DNA from: Pauljensenia sp018375675
GTDB taxonomy: Bacteria > Actinomycetota > Actinomycetes > Actinomycetales > Actinomycetaceae
Assembly (NCBI GenBank): GCA_041432705.1
Contig: JAPWAE010000002.1
Location: 316,801 to 380,800 of the forward strand
Length of the DNA stretch: 64,000 nucleotides
Reading direction: 5' to 3'
A model generated the notes under the pieces. The model was given only the letters and a program-made list of their open reading frames with translations, was not told the DNA's origin and did no database searches. Every line of letters begins with the position of its first letter. The stretch's first letter is position 1. This document shows, in pieces, positions 1 through 8,835 of this stretch. The position numbers and the translations under genes were made by a program.

Positions 1-1
1 G

Positions 2-2506
2 CACTCGATGTTCGAGAATGAGCGCCGCGACCTGGATTCCTTCTACCGGGCGATGGTCGAGCGCATCGAGGCCGTGCATACCCTGGCGGGTAAGCAGGAG
101 ATCATGCGCACGCTCTACGATCGCTTCTTCTCCCAAGCCTTCCCGCGCATGAGCGAGCGCCTGGGCATCGTCTTCACGCCCGTCGAGGTCGTGGACTTCA
201 TCATCCGCAGCGCGGATGATGCGATGCGCACGGCGTTTGGCCAGAGCCTGGGGGATCCGGGCGTGGCCATCATCGAGCCCTTCGCGGGGACGGGCACCTT
301 CGTGGCGCGCCTGCTGCAGCTGGGCGTCATTCCGCCCGAGGCCCTGGAGCGCAAGTACACCAGCGAGATCTTCGCGAACGAGTTCGTGCTGCTCTCCTAC
401 TACATCGCGTCGATCAACATCGAGCAGGTGTACCACCAGGTGCGCGCCGAGCAGGGCGTGGACGAGGGCTACGTCGAGTTCCCGGGCATGACCCTGACGG
501 ACACCTTCCAGCTCCACGAGGGCGACGGTACGATCACCGAGGACTTCGAGGGCCTGGCCGCCAACAACGAGCGCGCGAAGGCAGAGAAGGACTCGGCGAT
601 CACAGTCATCATGATGAACCCGCCGTACTCGGCGGGCCAGAACAGCGCGAACGACAACAACCAGAACCTGGCATACCCGCGCCTGGACGAGCGCATCGCA
701 GCGACCTACACGGACCGGTCATCAGGTACGAACAAGAACAGCCTCTACGACTCCTACTTCCGCGCCCTACGCTGGGCATCGGACCGCATCGGAGAACGAG
801 GCGTCATCGCCTTTATCTCCAACAGCTCCTTCGTGGACGGAAACTCCGCGGATGGCGTTCGCCTGTCGCTGCAGGAGGAGTTCTCGCAGATCTTCATCTA
901 TAACCTGCGTGGCGGTATCCGAGGAAAAATGGGAGATGCCGCAAAACGTGAAGGTGGAAACATCTTCCCCATCATGACGGGTGTCGCAATTAGTGTGCTC
1001 ATCAAGGACCCAGCACACACAGGCATCGCGGAAATCTTCTACGCGGAGGCGGAGGACTACGCAACTCGACAGGAGAAGCTCGATCAGATAACCGCCTACA
1101 GATCGATCGAGGGGATCAGTGGGGTGGACGCGTTCCAACCGGTCACGCCCAACCAGCATGGCGACTGGATCAGCTCTCGCGACGAGCGCTTCGCGACCTT
1201 CCAGGAAATCGGCAACAAAGCGTTGAAGGGCAAGGAATCAACGCCCGCAGTATTCCGACAGTATTCTGCTGGGCTCCAAACTAATCGAGATGCATGGTGC
1301 TGCGGTTTTTCCGCAGACAACATCATCACCAACATATGCAAGTTAATTACAAATTACAACGAAGGAATCAAAAAGAATGAACCTGATTTTGATGCCACCA
1401 AGATCTCATGGACACGCTCCCTAAGAAGACGTTACGAACAGAATAAGCAACTCAAACAAGATAATGGATCTATCCGGCAATGCGCATATAGACCATACAT
1501 CCGACAATATCTTTATTGGTCTTCAGATCTAATTGAATACATGAACCAGGTTCCCCAATTTTTCCCAACAGAAGCACACCAGAACATCACTCTTGTTTTA
1601 CCTGCAGGACCATCAGCAGCACAATTTTCGCCAATTGTTTACACGCTAATACCTGCCGTAACCCCTAACGGCGGAAACCAAATGTTCGCTCTCTACACCT
1701 GGGAGCCCCTCTCCCCCACCTCCGGGAGCGAGCCCGACCTGTTCGCCGGCCTGGCGACCGCCTCGGAAAGCCAGGCGGATGGGGCGGCCACGGCCTCGTC
1801 CCTGGATTTCTCGCGGCCGATCGGCGACCAGATCCCCGTGATCCTGGACGGGTACCGCCGCGTCGATAACGTCACGGACGCGACGCTGGCCTCGTACCGG
1901 GAGCACTACGGGGATGCGGGGATCACGAAGGAGGACATTTTCTTCTACGTGTACGCGCTGCTGCATCACCCGGAGTATCGGGAGCGCTACGCGGATGACT
2001 TGAAGAAGATGCTGCCGCACATTCCTCGCGCGGTGGGTTTCCACACGTATGCGAGCGTGGGCCGCGAGCTGGCGGACCTGCACGTGAACTACGAGCGGGT
2101 GGAGCCGTATCCGTCGGTGCAGGAGGAGGCGAGCCTGCACGCGCCTGCGGACCCGTGGGAGCGCTACCGGATCGGCGAGCGCAAGATGCGTTTCCCGAAG
2201 CTGGGGCGCCGCGACGATGACTTCACACACTTGGAGTACAACGACTACGTGACACTGACGGGCATTCCCGCGGAGGCGCAGGCATATTCGATTTCGGGTC
2301 GCAGCCCACTCGGATGGGTCATCGACCGCTACCACGTGAAGACGGACAAGGCGTCGGGCATCGTCAACGACCCGAACGATTTCCTGCGCGAGCAGGGCCG
2401 CCCCGACGCGGTCGTGGACCTGATCAAGCGCCTCGTCACCGTCTCAATGCGAACCCAGGAGCTTCTGGCGACGCTGCCGAAACTAGAGATTCCAGAAGGA
2501 GAGTAA
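2..2506 (+). CDS. Type ISP restriction-modification enzyme, C-terminal part (5' end outside window)
   Basis: The reading frame is open to the window edge, so the first in-frame Met (base 8) is probably internal. Numbering from that Met, methyltransferase motif I (FAGTGTF, about 92-98) is followed by the catalytic NPPY motif of N6-adenine methylases (204-207). The C-terminus carries a conserved block (GRSPLGWVIDRY, then SGIVNDPNDF) that I associate with type ISP single-chain enzymes of the LlaBIII/LlaGI kind. In those, nuclease and helicase precede the methylase and a target-recognition domain follows it; the first two would lie upstream of the window. Bases about 1240-1690 are clearly poorer in G+C than the flanks and fall where the recognition domain should start. 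The gene ends 2 nt before the next start codon. Alternative: a stand-alone methylase of a related system, which the upstream sequence would settle. Confidence 0.85.
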   Translation, partial: HSMFENERRDLDSFYRAMVERIEAVHTLAGKQEIMRTLYDRFFSQAFPRMSERLGIVFTPVEVVDFIIRSADDAMRTAFGQSLGDPGVAIIEPFAGTGTFVARLLQLGVIPPEALERKYTSEIFANEFVLLSYYIASINIEQVYHQVRAEQGVDEGYVEFPGMTLTDTFQLHEGDGTITEDFEGLAANNERAKAEKDSAITVIMMNPPYSAGQNSANDNNQNLAYPRLDERIAATYTDRSSGTNKNSLYDSYFRALRWASDRIGERGVIAFISNSSFVDGNSADGVRLSLQEEFSQIFIYNLRGGIRGKMGDAAKREGGNIFPIMTGVAISVLIKDPAHTGIAEIFYAEAEDYATRQEKLDQITAYRSIEGISGVDAFQPVTPNQHGDWISSRDERFATFQEIGNKALKGKESTPAVFRQYSAGLQTNRDAWCCGFSADNIITNICKLITNYNEGIKKNEPDFDATKISWTRSLRRRYEQNKQLKQDNGSIRQCAYRPYIRQYLYWSSDLIEYMNQVPQFFPTEAHQNITLVLPAGPSAAQFSPIVYTLIPAVTPNGGNQMFALYTWEPLSPTSGSEPDLFAGLATASESQADGAATASSLDFSRPIGDQIPVILDGYRRVDNVTDATLASYREHYGDAGITKEDIFFYVYALLHHPEYRERYADDLKKMLPHIPRAVGFHTYASVGRELADLHVNYERVEPYPSVQEEASLHAPADPWERYRIGERKMRFPKLGRRDDDFTHLEYNDYVTLTGIPAEAQAYSISGRSPLGWVIDRYHVKTDKASGIVNDPNDFLREQGRPDAVVDLIKRLVTVSMRTQELLATLPKLEIPEGE

Positions 2507-2508
2507 CC

Positions 2509-4302
2509 ATGACTGATACATACGTTACCAACGACGAAGACTATCTTGATGACGGCTCTGAAAGCCAGACGACCAGCACTAAACACATGCTGACTAAGGT
2601 CAGGATTTCGAACTTCAAGAGGATCAAAGAAGCTGAACTCGAAATTGGACCCGTCACTTACATAGTCGGAGGCAACAATTCAGGAAAGAGTTCTGCAATC
2701 CAGGCCATTCACACCGCTGTGACAGCCGCACAGGTTGGCCGCGAACGACGGCAGCAAGTGATCCCAACATCAAGTCTCCGCTACTCGCCCGCAGCCGAAT
2801 TTGAGAGCATCGGACACGGAAGGCCACTCGAAAACAAAGCAGATGGACTTCGAGCAGTAGTCGAATTTATTAGCCAGACCGACAATCCAACCGAAGACAG
2901 CAGATACCGAGTAGAAATCTATCGCGGTCGAAACTTCGACTCTATTGGCGTCGACCGCGAACCTAAGCAAGGACGTCTTGCCGATCGAATTCAGGACCCC
3001 GGGAAACTATTTTCGATCTACACACCTGGCCTCTCTGGCATTCCCCTTCGTGAAGAGTATATGAGTTATGCTTCAGTCTTCCAAAGAGCTGCTGGAGGCG
3101 AGGCTAATCTAGTCTTTAGAAATATCCTCCGCCTCATCGCTGAACGCGATAAGCTAGATGAGCTCGTAAATGCGGTATCAAACCTGATTGGCGAAGATAT
3201 CTCTATTTATATTGGTGCGGACGAAGAACAGGATTTTTATATAACTGTCGAAGCAGCCATAGGTGAAGAAGACCATTATGTGCCTGTAGAACTATGGGGT
3301 ACCGGTCTCCTTCAAATCACTCAGCTATACTCATATGTGATTCTATTCCAACCTTCCGTATTTCTTGCAGACGAGCCGGATGCACATCTACACCCTTCTC
3401 GTCAGAGGCTTCTTGCCTCAGCATTTGATGACATCGCAGAAAACTACGGGTGTCAAGTCATTGCAGCAACACATAGCGAACACCTGATCAGCGCAAGACC
3501 TGAAAACACCAAGCTCATTTGGATGCGCGATGGAGAGTCCGAAACATACGAAAAGGAAGAGCTGATCCCCCTACTCATGCACCTAGGATGCCTTGACTCA
3601 GTTAGCCCAAACAGAGATGAAATAATTCTTCTAACAGAAGACCAAAACGTTCATCACTTAACCACGGCAATTAATGTGCTTGGTGAAGAAGGCTACCACG
3701 TCAATGGTATTCGAGTCAACGGAGTAAGCAATCTAGGCATCGCTAACACGTTTCTTCAACTCAAAGAGCAGATGCCAAATTGCACCCGCATCGCAATACA
3801 CCGGGATCGCGATTTTCTCATTGATGACGAAATCGAAGGATGGCTAGAACAGACATTTCCCGTGTCCGCTGCGCGTCCCGAGGTATTCGTTACAAGGTAC
3901 TGCGACATGGAGGCGTATTATTGTAGCTTGTCATACATTTCACACATTTATCACGATGTACCAAATATCAAAGCCCTCTATGACAAAATTTTAAGAGAGT
4001 TTGAATCTAAAGCGCGCGAGGACTTCATTCACAAACGAAAGTCGAACAATAAGGCTAATTACCTGCCCGCAGGTGGCTCCCCAACTAATCAGTCCTTATG
4101 GCCCGATTCCGAGCCAGTATCCCTCAGTAGAGTCGTAGGCAAAAAGTTCCTCAAGCGACTCAAAGATCAGTTGGAGAAGCAGAAGATCGACATTTCGCGA
4201 ATTGGCAGCGTCGCCCCCGATGAGCTCCTGGAGGATTTACGCAATTGTTTCGGAGCGCTACCTACTATCGAATCTTCGGAGGATACTCGAGATCTCATTT
4301 GA
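2509..4302 (+). CDS. OLD-like AAA/ABC-type ATPase with C-terminal TOPRIM-like region; probable anti-phage effector
   Basis: 597 residues. The ATG at 2509 was chosen because it lies 2 nt after the upstream stop behind an AGAAGGAGAG ribosome site; the frame is open further upstream inside the methylase gene. Visible parts: N-terminal SNFKRIKEAEL strand typical of OLD/SMC-like ATPases (about 34-44), Walker A GGNNSGKSS (54-62), Walker B LADEPDAHLHP (286-296), and H-loop ATHSEHLI (320-327). After residue 370 an acidic pair (E377, D378) and HRDRDF (431-436) look like the E and DxD of a TOPRIM or DUF4435 nuclease fold. Known relatives act in defence: OLD, Gabija GajA, and PARIS AriA (ATPase) with AriB (DUF4435). 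Assignment to a specific subtype is inference. The gene is strikingly poor in G+C for this genome, which suggests transfer, and it is probably co-transcribed with the RM gene. Confidence 0.8.
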   Translation: MTDTYVTNDEDYLDDGSESQTTSTKHMLTKVRISNFKRIKEAELEIGPVTYIVGGNNSGKSSAIQAIHTAVTAAQVGRERRQQVIPTSSLRYSPAAEFESIGHGRPLENKADGLRAVVEFISQTDNPTEDSRYRVEIYRGRNFDSIGVDREPKQGRLADRIQDPGKLFSIYTPGLSGIPLREEYMSYASVFQRAAGGEANLVFRNILRLIAERDKLDELVNAVSNLIGEDISIYIGADEEQDFYITVEAAIGEEDHYVPVELWGTGLLQITQLYSYVILFQPSVFLADEPDAHLHPSRQRLLASAFDDIAENYGCQVIAATHSEHLISARPENTKLIWMRDGESETYEKEELIPLLMHLGCLDSVSPNRDEIILLTEDQNVHHLTTAINVLGEEGYHVNGIRVNGVSNLGIANTFLQLKEQMPNCTRIAIHRDRDFLIDDEIEGWLEQTFPVSAARPEVFVTRYCDMEAYYCSLSYISHIYHDVPNIKALYDKILREFESKAREDFIHKRKSNNKANYLPAGGSPTNQSLWPDSEPVSLSRVVGKKFLKRLKDQLEKQKIDISRIGSVAPDELLEDLRNCFGALPTIESSEDTRDLI

Positions 4303-4701
4303 GTAGGATCTTAATTCTCCGAGCTCCCTGACGTTGGGTGCAGTGGGGTGGGAGCGCGTCTCCCGGTGCTCCCACCCTCGCACACCGGTTCACCGGATTT
4401 GAAAAGCGAGCTTGCGACCGCAGCACCGTTATTAAAATCCGTACTACATATTCTTTGATATTCAGTAGAGCGCACATTTTATGCGAACCCGTCATTCTTT
4501 CAGTTTTCATACAGCAACACCGCCCACGAGTTTGAGTGCACGTTTGTGCGGTTCTTGGGGTTTGCGTGGGAGGATTTGCGTGATGGTTGCGCAGCATTCT
4601 TCGTGTTTCGTGTCGGTTCTACGCGTACCCTGATGAGAAAGGGCGCGCTCCCAAGGGTGGGGGCGCGTCGGAGGACACCTCACCGTGGAGGCACACACAC
4701 T
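4303..4701. other. Intergenic region, 399 nt
   Basis: No convincing gene. It starts with a hairpin downstream of the defence module, continues with an AT-richer stretch around 4430-4530 that may hold a promoter, and ends with the leader of the next gene. The open frame from 4546 is not taken as coding because a better start lies at 4702. Confidence 0.5.
4346..4377 (+). terminator. Hairpin after the RM/OLD module
   Basis: GGGTGGGAGC (4346-4355) pairs perfectly with GCTCCCACCC (4368-4377) across a 12-nt loop. No T-run follows, so terminator function is a guess from position. Confidence 0.45.
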
Positions 4702-5496
4702 ATGAAGGTCCCACCCCTATCCGAGCGACCCGTCACCGAGGAAGAAGAACATGCCTTCCTCACCCCGACGTCACGCCGTAAGAAGCGATCCCCGGCGGCC
4801 AGAAGAGCAGCGCTACGCCCGTTGGCAATGGGTATTGGGCTCACCGTACTGGTTGCTGTGGCAGCTGTTGGTGCCTACAGGCTGGGCGCAGGCATCGCCT
4901 CGTGGAGCGAACACCCCAGCGCAGCCGCGACACCCACGGTGCACCCAGCGCCGGTGCCAACCGCGTCAACTGAGCCTGCAATGTCGGGCGGCTACGCGAT
5001 CGGCCCCGACGGAGTCCTCGTGCGGCCCGCTGAGTTCGCGGCAGACACGTACACAAAGCCCGAACTGCCCGAGGCAGCCAAGGAAAACAGTGAACGAGGC
5101 GCCGAAGCTGCAGCAGAGCATTACCTCGCACTGCTGGTCTACGCGTGGAACACCGGAGACACACAACCATTCGCGGACATGTCCGCCCCATCATCACAGT
5201 TTGCGTCAGCAATAGTCCGAGATATTAACGCACGATACGACAGTGGATGGACCTACGGATTGGAATCGAACATCACACATGTCCTTCGTGTTGAGCCGAT
5301 TGAAGCGAACGGAAAGGATGTTCCTGAAGGTTCTGTCGTTGTGAAATATCGTGTCGATTCATACGACGGAACTTACTGCACCAAGACGAAAGTACACACC
5401 GCTACCTCGAGGTATAAATCCACGTTGACCCTGATTATGACATGGCACGACGGACAGTGGATTGAAACACAGGGAAGATTTGCCGGTGATGAATAA
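4702..5496 (+). CDS. Membrane-anchored protein, DUF6318-like
   Basis: 264 residues from the ATG at 4702, preceded by a GTGGAG ribosome site; an upstream in-frame ATG at 4546 would add a low-quality basic extension. A basic cytoplasmic N-terminus (RRKKRS) precedes one membrane segment (about 41-64). Then comes a Pro/Thr/Ala-rich spacer and a soluble outer domain from about residue 130 (AAEHYLALLVYAWNTGDTQPF, then TLIMTWHDGQW) that resembles actinobacterial DUF6318 proteins. I know of no established function. It overlaps the next gene by 8 nt, so the two are translationally linked and probably work together at the cell surface. Confidence 0.6.
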   Translation: MKVPPLSERPVTEEEEHAFLTPTSRRKKRSPAARRAALRPLAMGIGLTVLVAVAAVGAYRLGAGIASWSEHPSAAATPTVHPAPVPTASTEPAMSGGYAIGPDGVLVRPAEFAADTYTKPELPEAAKENSERGAEAAAEHYLALLVYAWNTGDTQPFADMSAPSSQFASAIVRDINARYDSGWTYGLESNITHVLRVEPIEANGKDVPEGSVVVKYRVDSYDGTYCTKTKVHTATSRYKSTLTLIMTWHDGQWIETQGRFAGDE

Positions 5497-6427
5497 GACT
5501 AAATCACATATACCTAGCGCTATCTGTACTCTCGCAACATGTCTTTTCCTTACTTACATTCCCACAGCAGGATGGGCATTTGGCGATCCTGATGTGCAAC
5601 TGAACAATTACACTGAAGGCGGAAATGCAATAATTCAAGGGCTACTCGGTGACAACGAACCTGATCCCGGCGCCCCTTTCGGAAATCATAATCCGGCTGA
5701 CGATATCCCTAGACTCACGAACTTGTTCGACACGAGCCCTGCTGCGCAGACATACGAAGACGCGGCACGCTGTAAGAACGTGTACGTCAATAGAGCTCCC
5801 AACAGCCGCACGGTCTCGGACGATGACACCGTCGACAACTGCCCACTCCCGTCAGACCCTGAGGGAGACTCCAATCAAGACCCAGGCCGCGTGCCCTCGA
5901 CACGAGACCTCCTCTACCTAGCCACTGCCGTCATCCACGCCGACGGCGCCGGTCTCTACAAGCGGCCCGAGGGTGTGTCCTACACGAATAAGTACATCCC
6001 GACGATCGTCTCGGCTACGCGCCCCACGCAAACACACGTAGTGACGATGTTCGGCCGCGAGGTCACCGTGACATTCACAGCCACGTCCTACACGTGGAGT
6101 TGGGGAGATGGGACCCCGGACTTGACCACGACCTCGCCGGGGATGCCCTGGCAAGAGGGTATGGATCCTAACACTGACCCCGCGCTGATCCGCCACTACT
6201 ACAAGGCACCCAACGGGTGGAAGTCCTTCCTCGACGGGCCCTACCCCAGTGCCACGCGCACCATCACACTCACCACCACCTGGGCGGGCACGGCCACCAA
6301 CCCCTTCACCGGCGACACCCAGACCATTAACGGCCTGGTCACCACCACCGAAACAACCGGCCCGTTCCCCCTCGGCCAACTCATCGTCAACAACACCGAC
6401 ACCGCAGAAGAAAAACAAGGCCACTGA
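5489..6427 (+). CDS. Secreted protein with PKD-like motif
   Basis: 312 residues. The ATG at 5489 lies inside the end of the DUF6318-like gene and follows a GGGAAG ribosome site 10 nt upstream. A signal peptide (about 1-30, cleavage near AGWA) leads into a secreted region without further membrane segments or a sorting motif. Near residue 200 the stretch YTWSWGDGTPD is the core motif of PKD-type Ig-like domains, which usually act as spacer or binding modules. Pairing with an anchored DUF6318-like protein suggests a two-part surface complex (inference). A strong hairpin follows the stop. The exact function is not recognised. Confidence 0.6.
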   Translation: MNKTKSHIPSAICTLATCLFLTYIPTAGWAFGDPDVQLNNYTEGGNAIIQGLLGDNEPDPGAPFGNHNPADDIPRLTNLFDTSPAAQTYEDAARCKNVYVNRAPNSRTVSDDDTVDNCPLPSDPEGDSNQDPGRVPSTRDLLYLATAVIHADGAGLYKRPEGVSYTNKYIPTIVSATRPTQTHVVTMFGREVTVTFTATSYTWSWGDGTPDLTTTSPGMPWQEGMDPNTDPALIRHYYKAPNGWKSFLDGPYPSATRTITLTTTWAGTATNPFTGDTQTINGLVTTTETTGPFPLGQLIVNNTDTAEEKQGH

Positions 6428-6432
6428 ACACA

Positions 6433-6470
6433 CTGAGGCCCCAGCCCACCGTCGTGGGCTGGGGCCTCAG
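6433..6470 (+). terminator. Strong hairpin terminator after the secreted-protein pair
   Basis: Perfect 17-bp stem (6433-6449 with 6454-6470) around a 4-nt CGTC loop. There is no T-tract, as is common for high-G+C actinobacteria. It lies between convergent genes and abuts a parS site. Confidence 0.75.
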
Positions 6471-6476
6471 CACAGA

Positions 6477-6492
6477 TGTTTCACGTGAAACA
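6477..6492. promoter_or_regulatory. parS: parS site 1
   Basis: Perfect 16-bp palindrome TGTTTCACGTGAAACA, the bacterial ParB-binding consensus. It is the most distal of six copies in the window, about 12.6 kb from parB, and sits 6 nt after a terminator hairpin between convergent genes. Confidence 0.93.
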
Positions 6493-6535
6493 ATCGCGGG
6501 AGAGTCACCAAGTGGCCTCGAGTGCGGTGGCGCAA

Positions 6536-7732
6536 CTACTTGCGGTGGTAGCGCGGGCTCGTGCCCAAGTGCGTCGGGTAGACGTTCAGGCCATCCTTCA
6601 GCTTCGATTCGTCGAGGCCGCGATACGTGTACGAACTATCGTTCACAATGTCCGTGGGATCCACGACGCCATCCGCGTACTGCTGGACCTCCTCCGGCGT
6701 CGGACTCGACCCACCCTGCTTCTGCGCCAACGGGTTCTCATCAGGGAACTGCGACGGATCAGTATTCAAAATCGCGCCCGGATCAATGCCGCCAAAACCC
6801 GTGTACTGATTCCATCCATGGTCCGGATTCAAACCCGTCTTCACCAGCAACTGCAACAGCTGATTGCTGGTCGCCTCAGGCCACCGCTGCTTCGCCAACG
6901 CCAGAACGCCCGTGACAATCGGCGATGCGACCGACGTGCCTGAGATAGTGTCGTTAGCACCGGTTTCGATGTTACGGAAGAGCACAGGCCCGCCGATCGA
7001 TGTGGTTACCACACCCTGACCCCACGAGGAGTAGTCCTGTCGAGTCCCATCGACACTGATCGCTGTCACACCAACCACACCGGACCACGCAGACAACGAC
7101 GTAGCGTCATCATCACGTGAACTATTACCAGCAGCGTTAACCAAAATGACCTGTTGTGCGATCGCTCGAGCGGTAACCCACTTGAGTTCCTTATACTCAT
7201 TCGGCGTCGAGGCCGAGACGTTGATGATCTGCGCCCCATCATTCATCGCCTGATTCAAGAGCCATGGCTGACTATCCTTGGTGACGCCACTGGGGTCATC
7301 ACAATCACTACTACCCTGATCACCATCAGCACCGAATGTCCCCTGATACGCAAGAAGAGAGACCTTCGGTGCCACACCATAGTCCGCAGACACGAGGATG
7401 GACGCAACCCCCGTGCCGTGCGTTTCTACAGCAGGTGACGAGTTAATCGTGCACGGTGTTTTCACCGTGATGTTTGCACCAGCAAGCTCAGGGACGGAGG
7501 TATTCACCTTTCCATCGATCATCGCGATGGTGACGCCCTCGCCCGTGTAGCCCTTCGCACGCGCCCGATCGAAGCCGTAGTACGAGAAGTACGCCTGATC
7601 TGCCGCGGTGATCGTGTCGGCTGCGTGCGCGGGGGCAGCGGGAGTCGACACAATGCCCGCCGCGAGCGCACCCACGGCAGCCGCGGCGACACTGATCCTC
7701 ACGCGCGACCGGCTGCGCTTATGCCGCTTCAC
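6536..7732 (-). CDS. Secreted S8 family (subtilisin-like) serine protease
   Basis: 398 residues. The signal peptide (about 1-37, basic n-region MKRHKRSRSR, cleavage near AHA) shows export. The catalytic triad is intact: D73 in MIDGKV, H105 in ETHGTGVAS and S267 in SGTSVASP, with oxyanion N203 in AAGN. The fold resembles mycosin-type actinobacterial subtilases, but there is no C-terminal membrane segment and no type VII secretion gene nearby, so a mycosin role is not supported. Free secretion is more likely. The C-terminal 80 residues are polar and may be wall-binding or disordered. It converges on the PKD-like gene. Substrate unknown. Confidence 0.9.
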   Translation of the reverse strand: MKRHKRSRSRVRISVAAAAVGALAAGIVSTPAAPAHAADTITAADQAYFSYYGFDRARAKGYTGEGVTIAMIDGKVNTSVPELAGANITVKTPCTINSSPAVETHGTGVASILVSADYGVAPKVSLLAYQGTFGADGDQGSSDCDDPSGVTKDSQPWLLNQAMNDGAQIINVSASTPNEYKELKWVTARAIAQQVILVNAAGNSSRDDDATSLSAWSGVVGVTAISVDGTRQDYSSWGQGVVTTSIGGPVLFRNIETGANDTISGTSVASPIVTGVLALAKQRWPEATSNQLLQLLVKTGLNPDHGWNQYTGFGGIDPGAILNTDPSQFPDENPLAQKQGGSSPTPEEVQQYADGVVDPTDIVNDSSYTYRGLDESKLKDGLNVYPTHLGTSPRYHRK

Positions 7733-7920
7733 TTCGCCTCACCTCCACCCACAAACGTGGGCCACTGAACACTGTGCTACCTCGCCAAGCATATGACCAG
7801 TTGTTCAGGTTAACAAGCGATTCAGAGGTTCACGAGGCCGGGGCCGGGTCCTCGGAGAAGCCCACACACAGGCCCCCGCCCACAGGCTCACACACAGGCC
7901 CGCTCACGGGCCCGCCAGAC

Positions 7921-8835
7921 TCACCCCCGCCTCTCGCGCAATGTGCGCGCGAGGAGGCCGTGCCTCGGCGCGAAGACCCAGGCGAGCACGAAGCAGGCAG
8001 TGAGCACCAGGACGATCGTTGCACCCGTGGGCACGTCCAGCGCCCAGGACAGGTACAGGCCCACCAGGCCCCCGGAGGCGCCGAGCACAGGCGACAGGAT
8101 CATCATGGTCCCCAGGCGGTCGCACAGGAGCCGCGCGGTGGCCGCGGGGGTCACGAGCAGGGCCAGCACCAGGACGTTGCCGATCGTCTGCACAGAGATC
8201 ACGACGGCCAGGGCCACGGCGACATACAGGGAAAGATCAGCCAGCAGCACGTGCACGCCCGCCGCACGGGCACTCTCGCGGTCCAGGGTCACCGCGACGA
8301 TGGGCCGGTGCGCCAGGAACAGCATGAGCAACACGAACAACGCGCCAGCCAGCACCACGGGCACATCCGACGCCGGAATACCGGTGATCGACCCGAACAG
8401 GAAGTCCTGCAGGCTTCCCGCGTACCCGGGCGCCCGCGCGATGATCGCGACGCCGAGCGCAAACGCACCCACGAAGAGTACGCCGATGACGGAGTCCTCC
8501 TTGAGCCGCCGATTCTGCGCCAGCAGCGCCACGAGCACGGCGGTCACGACGCCCGCGAGGGCACCGCCCAGCACCAGGGAACCGCCACACACGAAGGCGA
8601 TCGCCAGGCCGGGGAACACGGAGTGCGCGACCGCGTCGCCGATGAACGCCATGCCGCGCAGGACAACGTGCACGCCAACGCTGCCGCACACGAGCGCGGC
8701 GACAACCGCGATCAGCAGCGCGCGCGGCAGGAACGCCAGCGCGGGATTCGTCAGGTCGCGGAAGAAGTCGTAGGGGCTCAGGAAGTCCGCCGCCGGGACG
8801 AGGGCACGTCCGGCCGCGTGGATCACGGTGCTCAT
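7921..8835 (-). CDS. Metal ABC transporter permease of the anchored-repeat type
   Basis: 304 residues. The ATG at 8835 overlaps the ATPase stop as ATGA, which decides the start. About eight hydrophobic segments and blocks typical of ABC-3 zinc/manganese permeases are visible (GMAFIGDAVAHSVFPGLA near residue 60; GNVLVLALLVTPAATARLL near 220). It is the membrane channel for the lipoprotein and ATPase encoded upstream and the last gene of a five-gene operon. The set matches the actinobacterial 'anchored repeat' ABC systems (TIGR03769-TIGR03773 families, from memory). Substrate is probably Zn, Mn or a metal complex. Confidence 0.9.
   Translation of the reverse strand: MSTVIHAAGRALVPAADFLSPYDFFRDLTNPALAFLPRALLIAVVAALVCGSVGVHVVLRGMAFIGDAVAHSVFPGLAIAFVCGGSLVLGGALAGVVTAVLVALLAQNRRLKEDSVIGVLFVGAFALGVAIIARAPGYAGSLQDFLFGSITGIPASDVPVVLAGALFVLLMLFLAHRPIVAVTLDRESARAAGVHVLLADLSLYVAVALAVVISVQTIGNVLVLALLVTPAATARLLCDRLGTMMILSPVLGASGGLVGLYLSWALDVPTGATIVLVLTACFVLAWVFAPRHGLLARTLRERRG

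Noticed and set aside
6536..7732. Mycosin of a type VII secretion system
   Set aside because: No C-terminal membrane helix and no EccC, EccD or WXG100 gene nearby.
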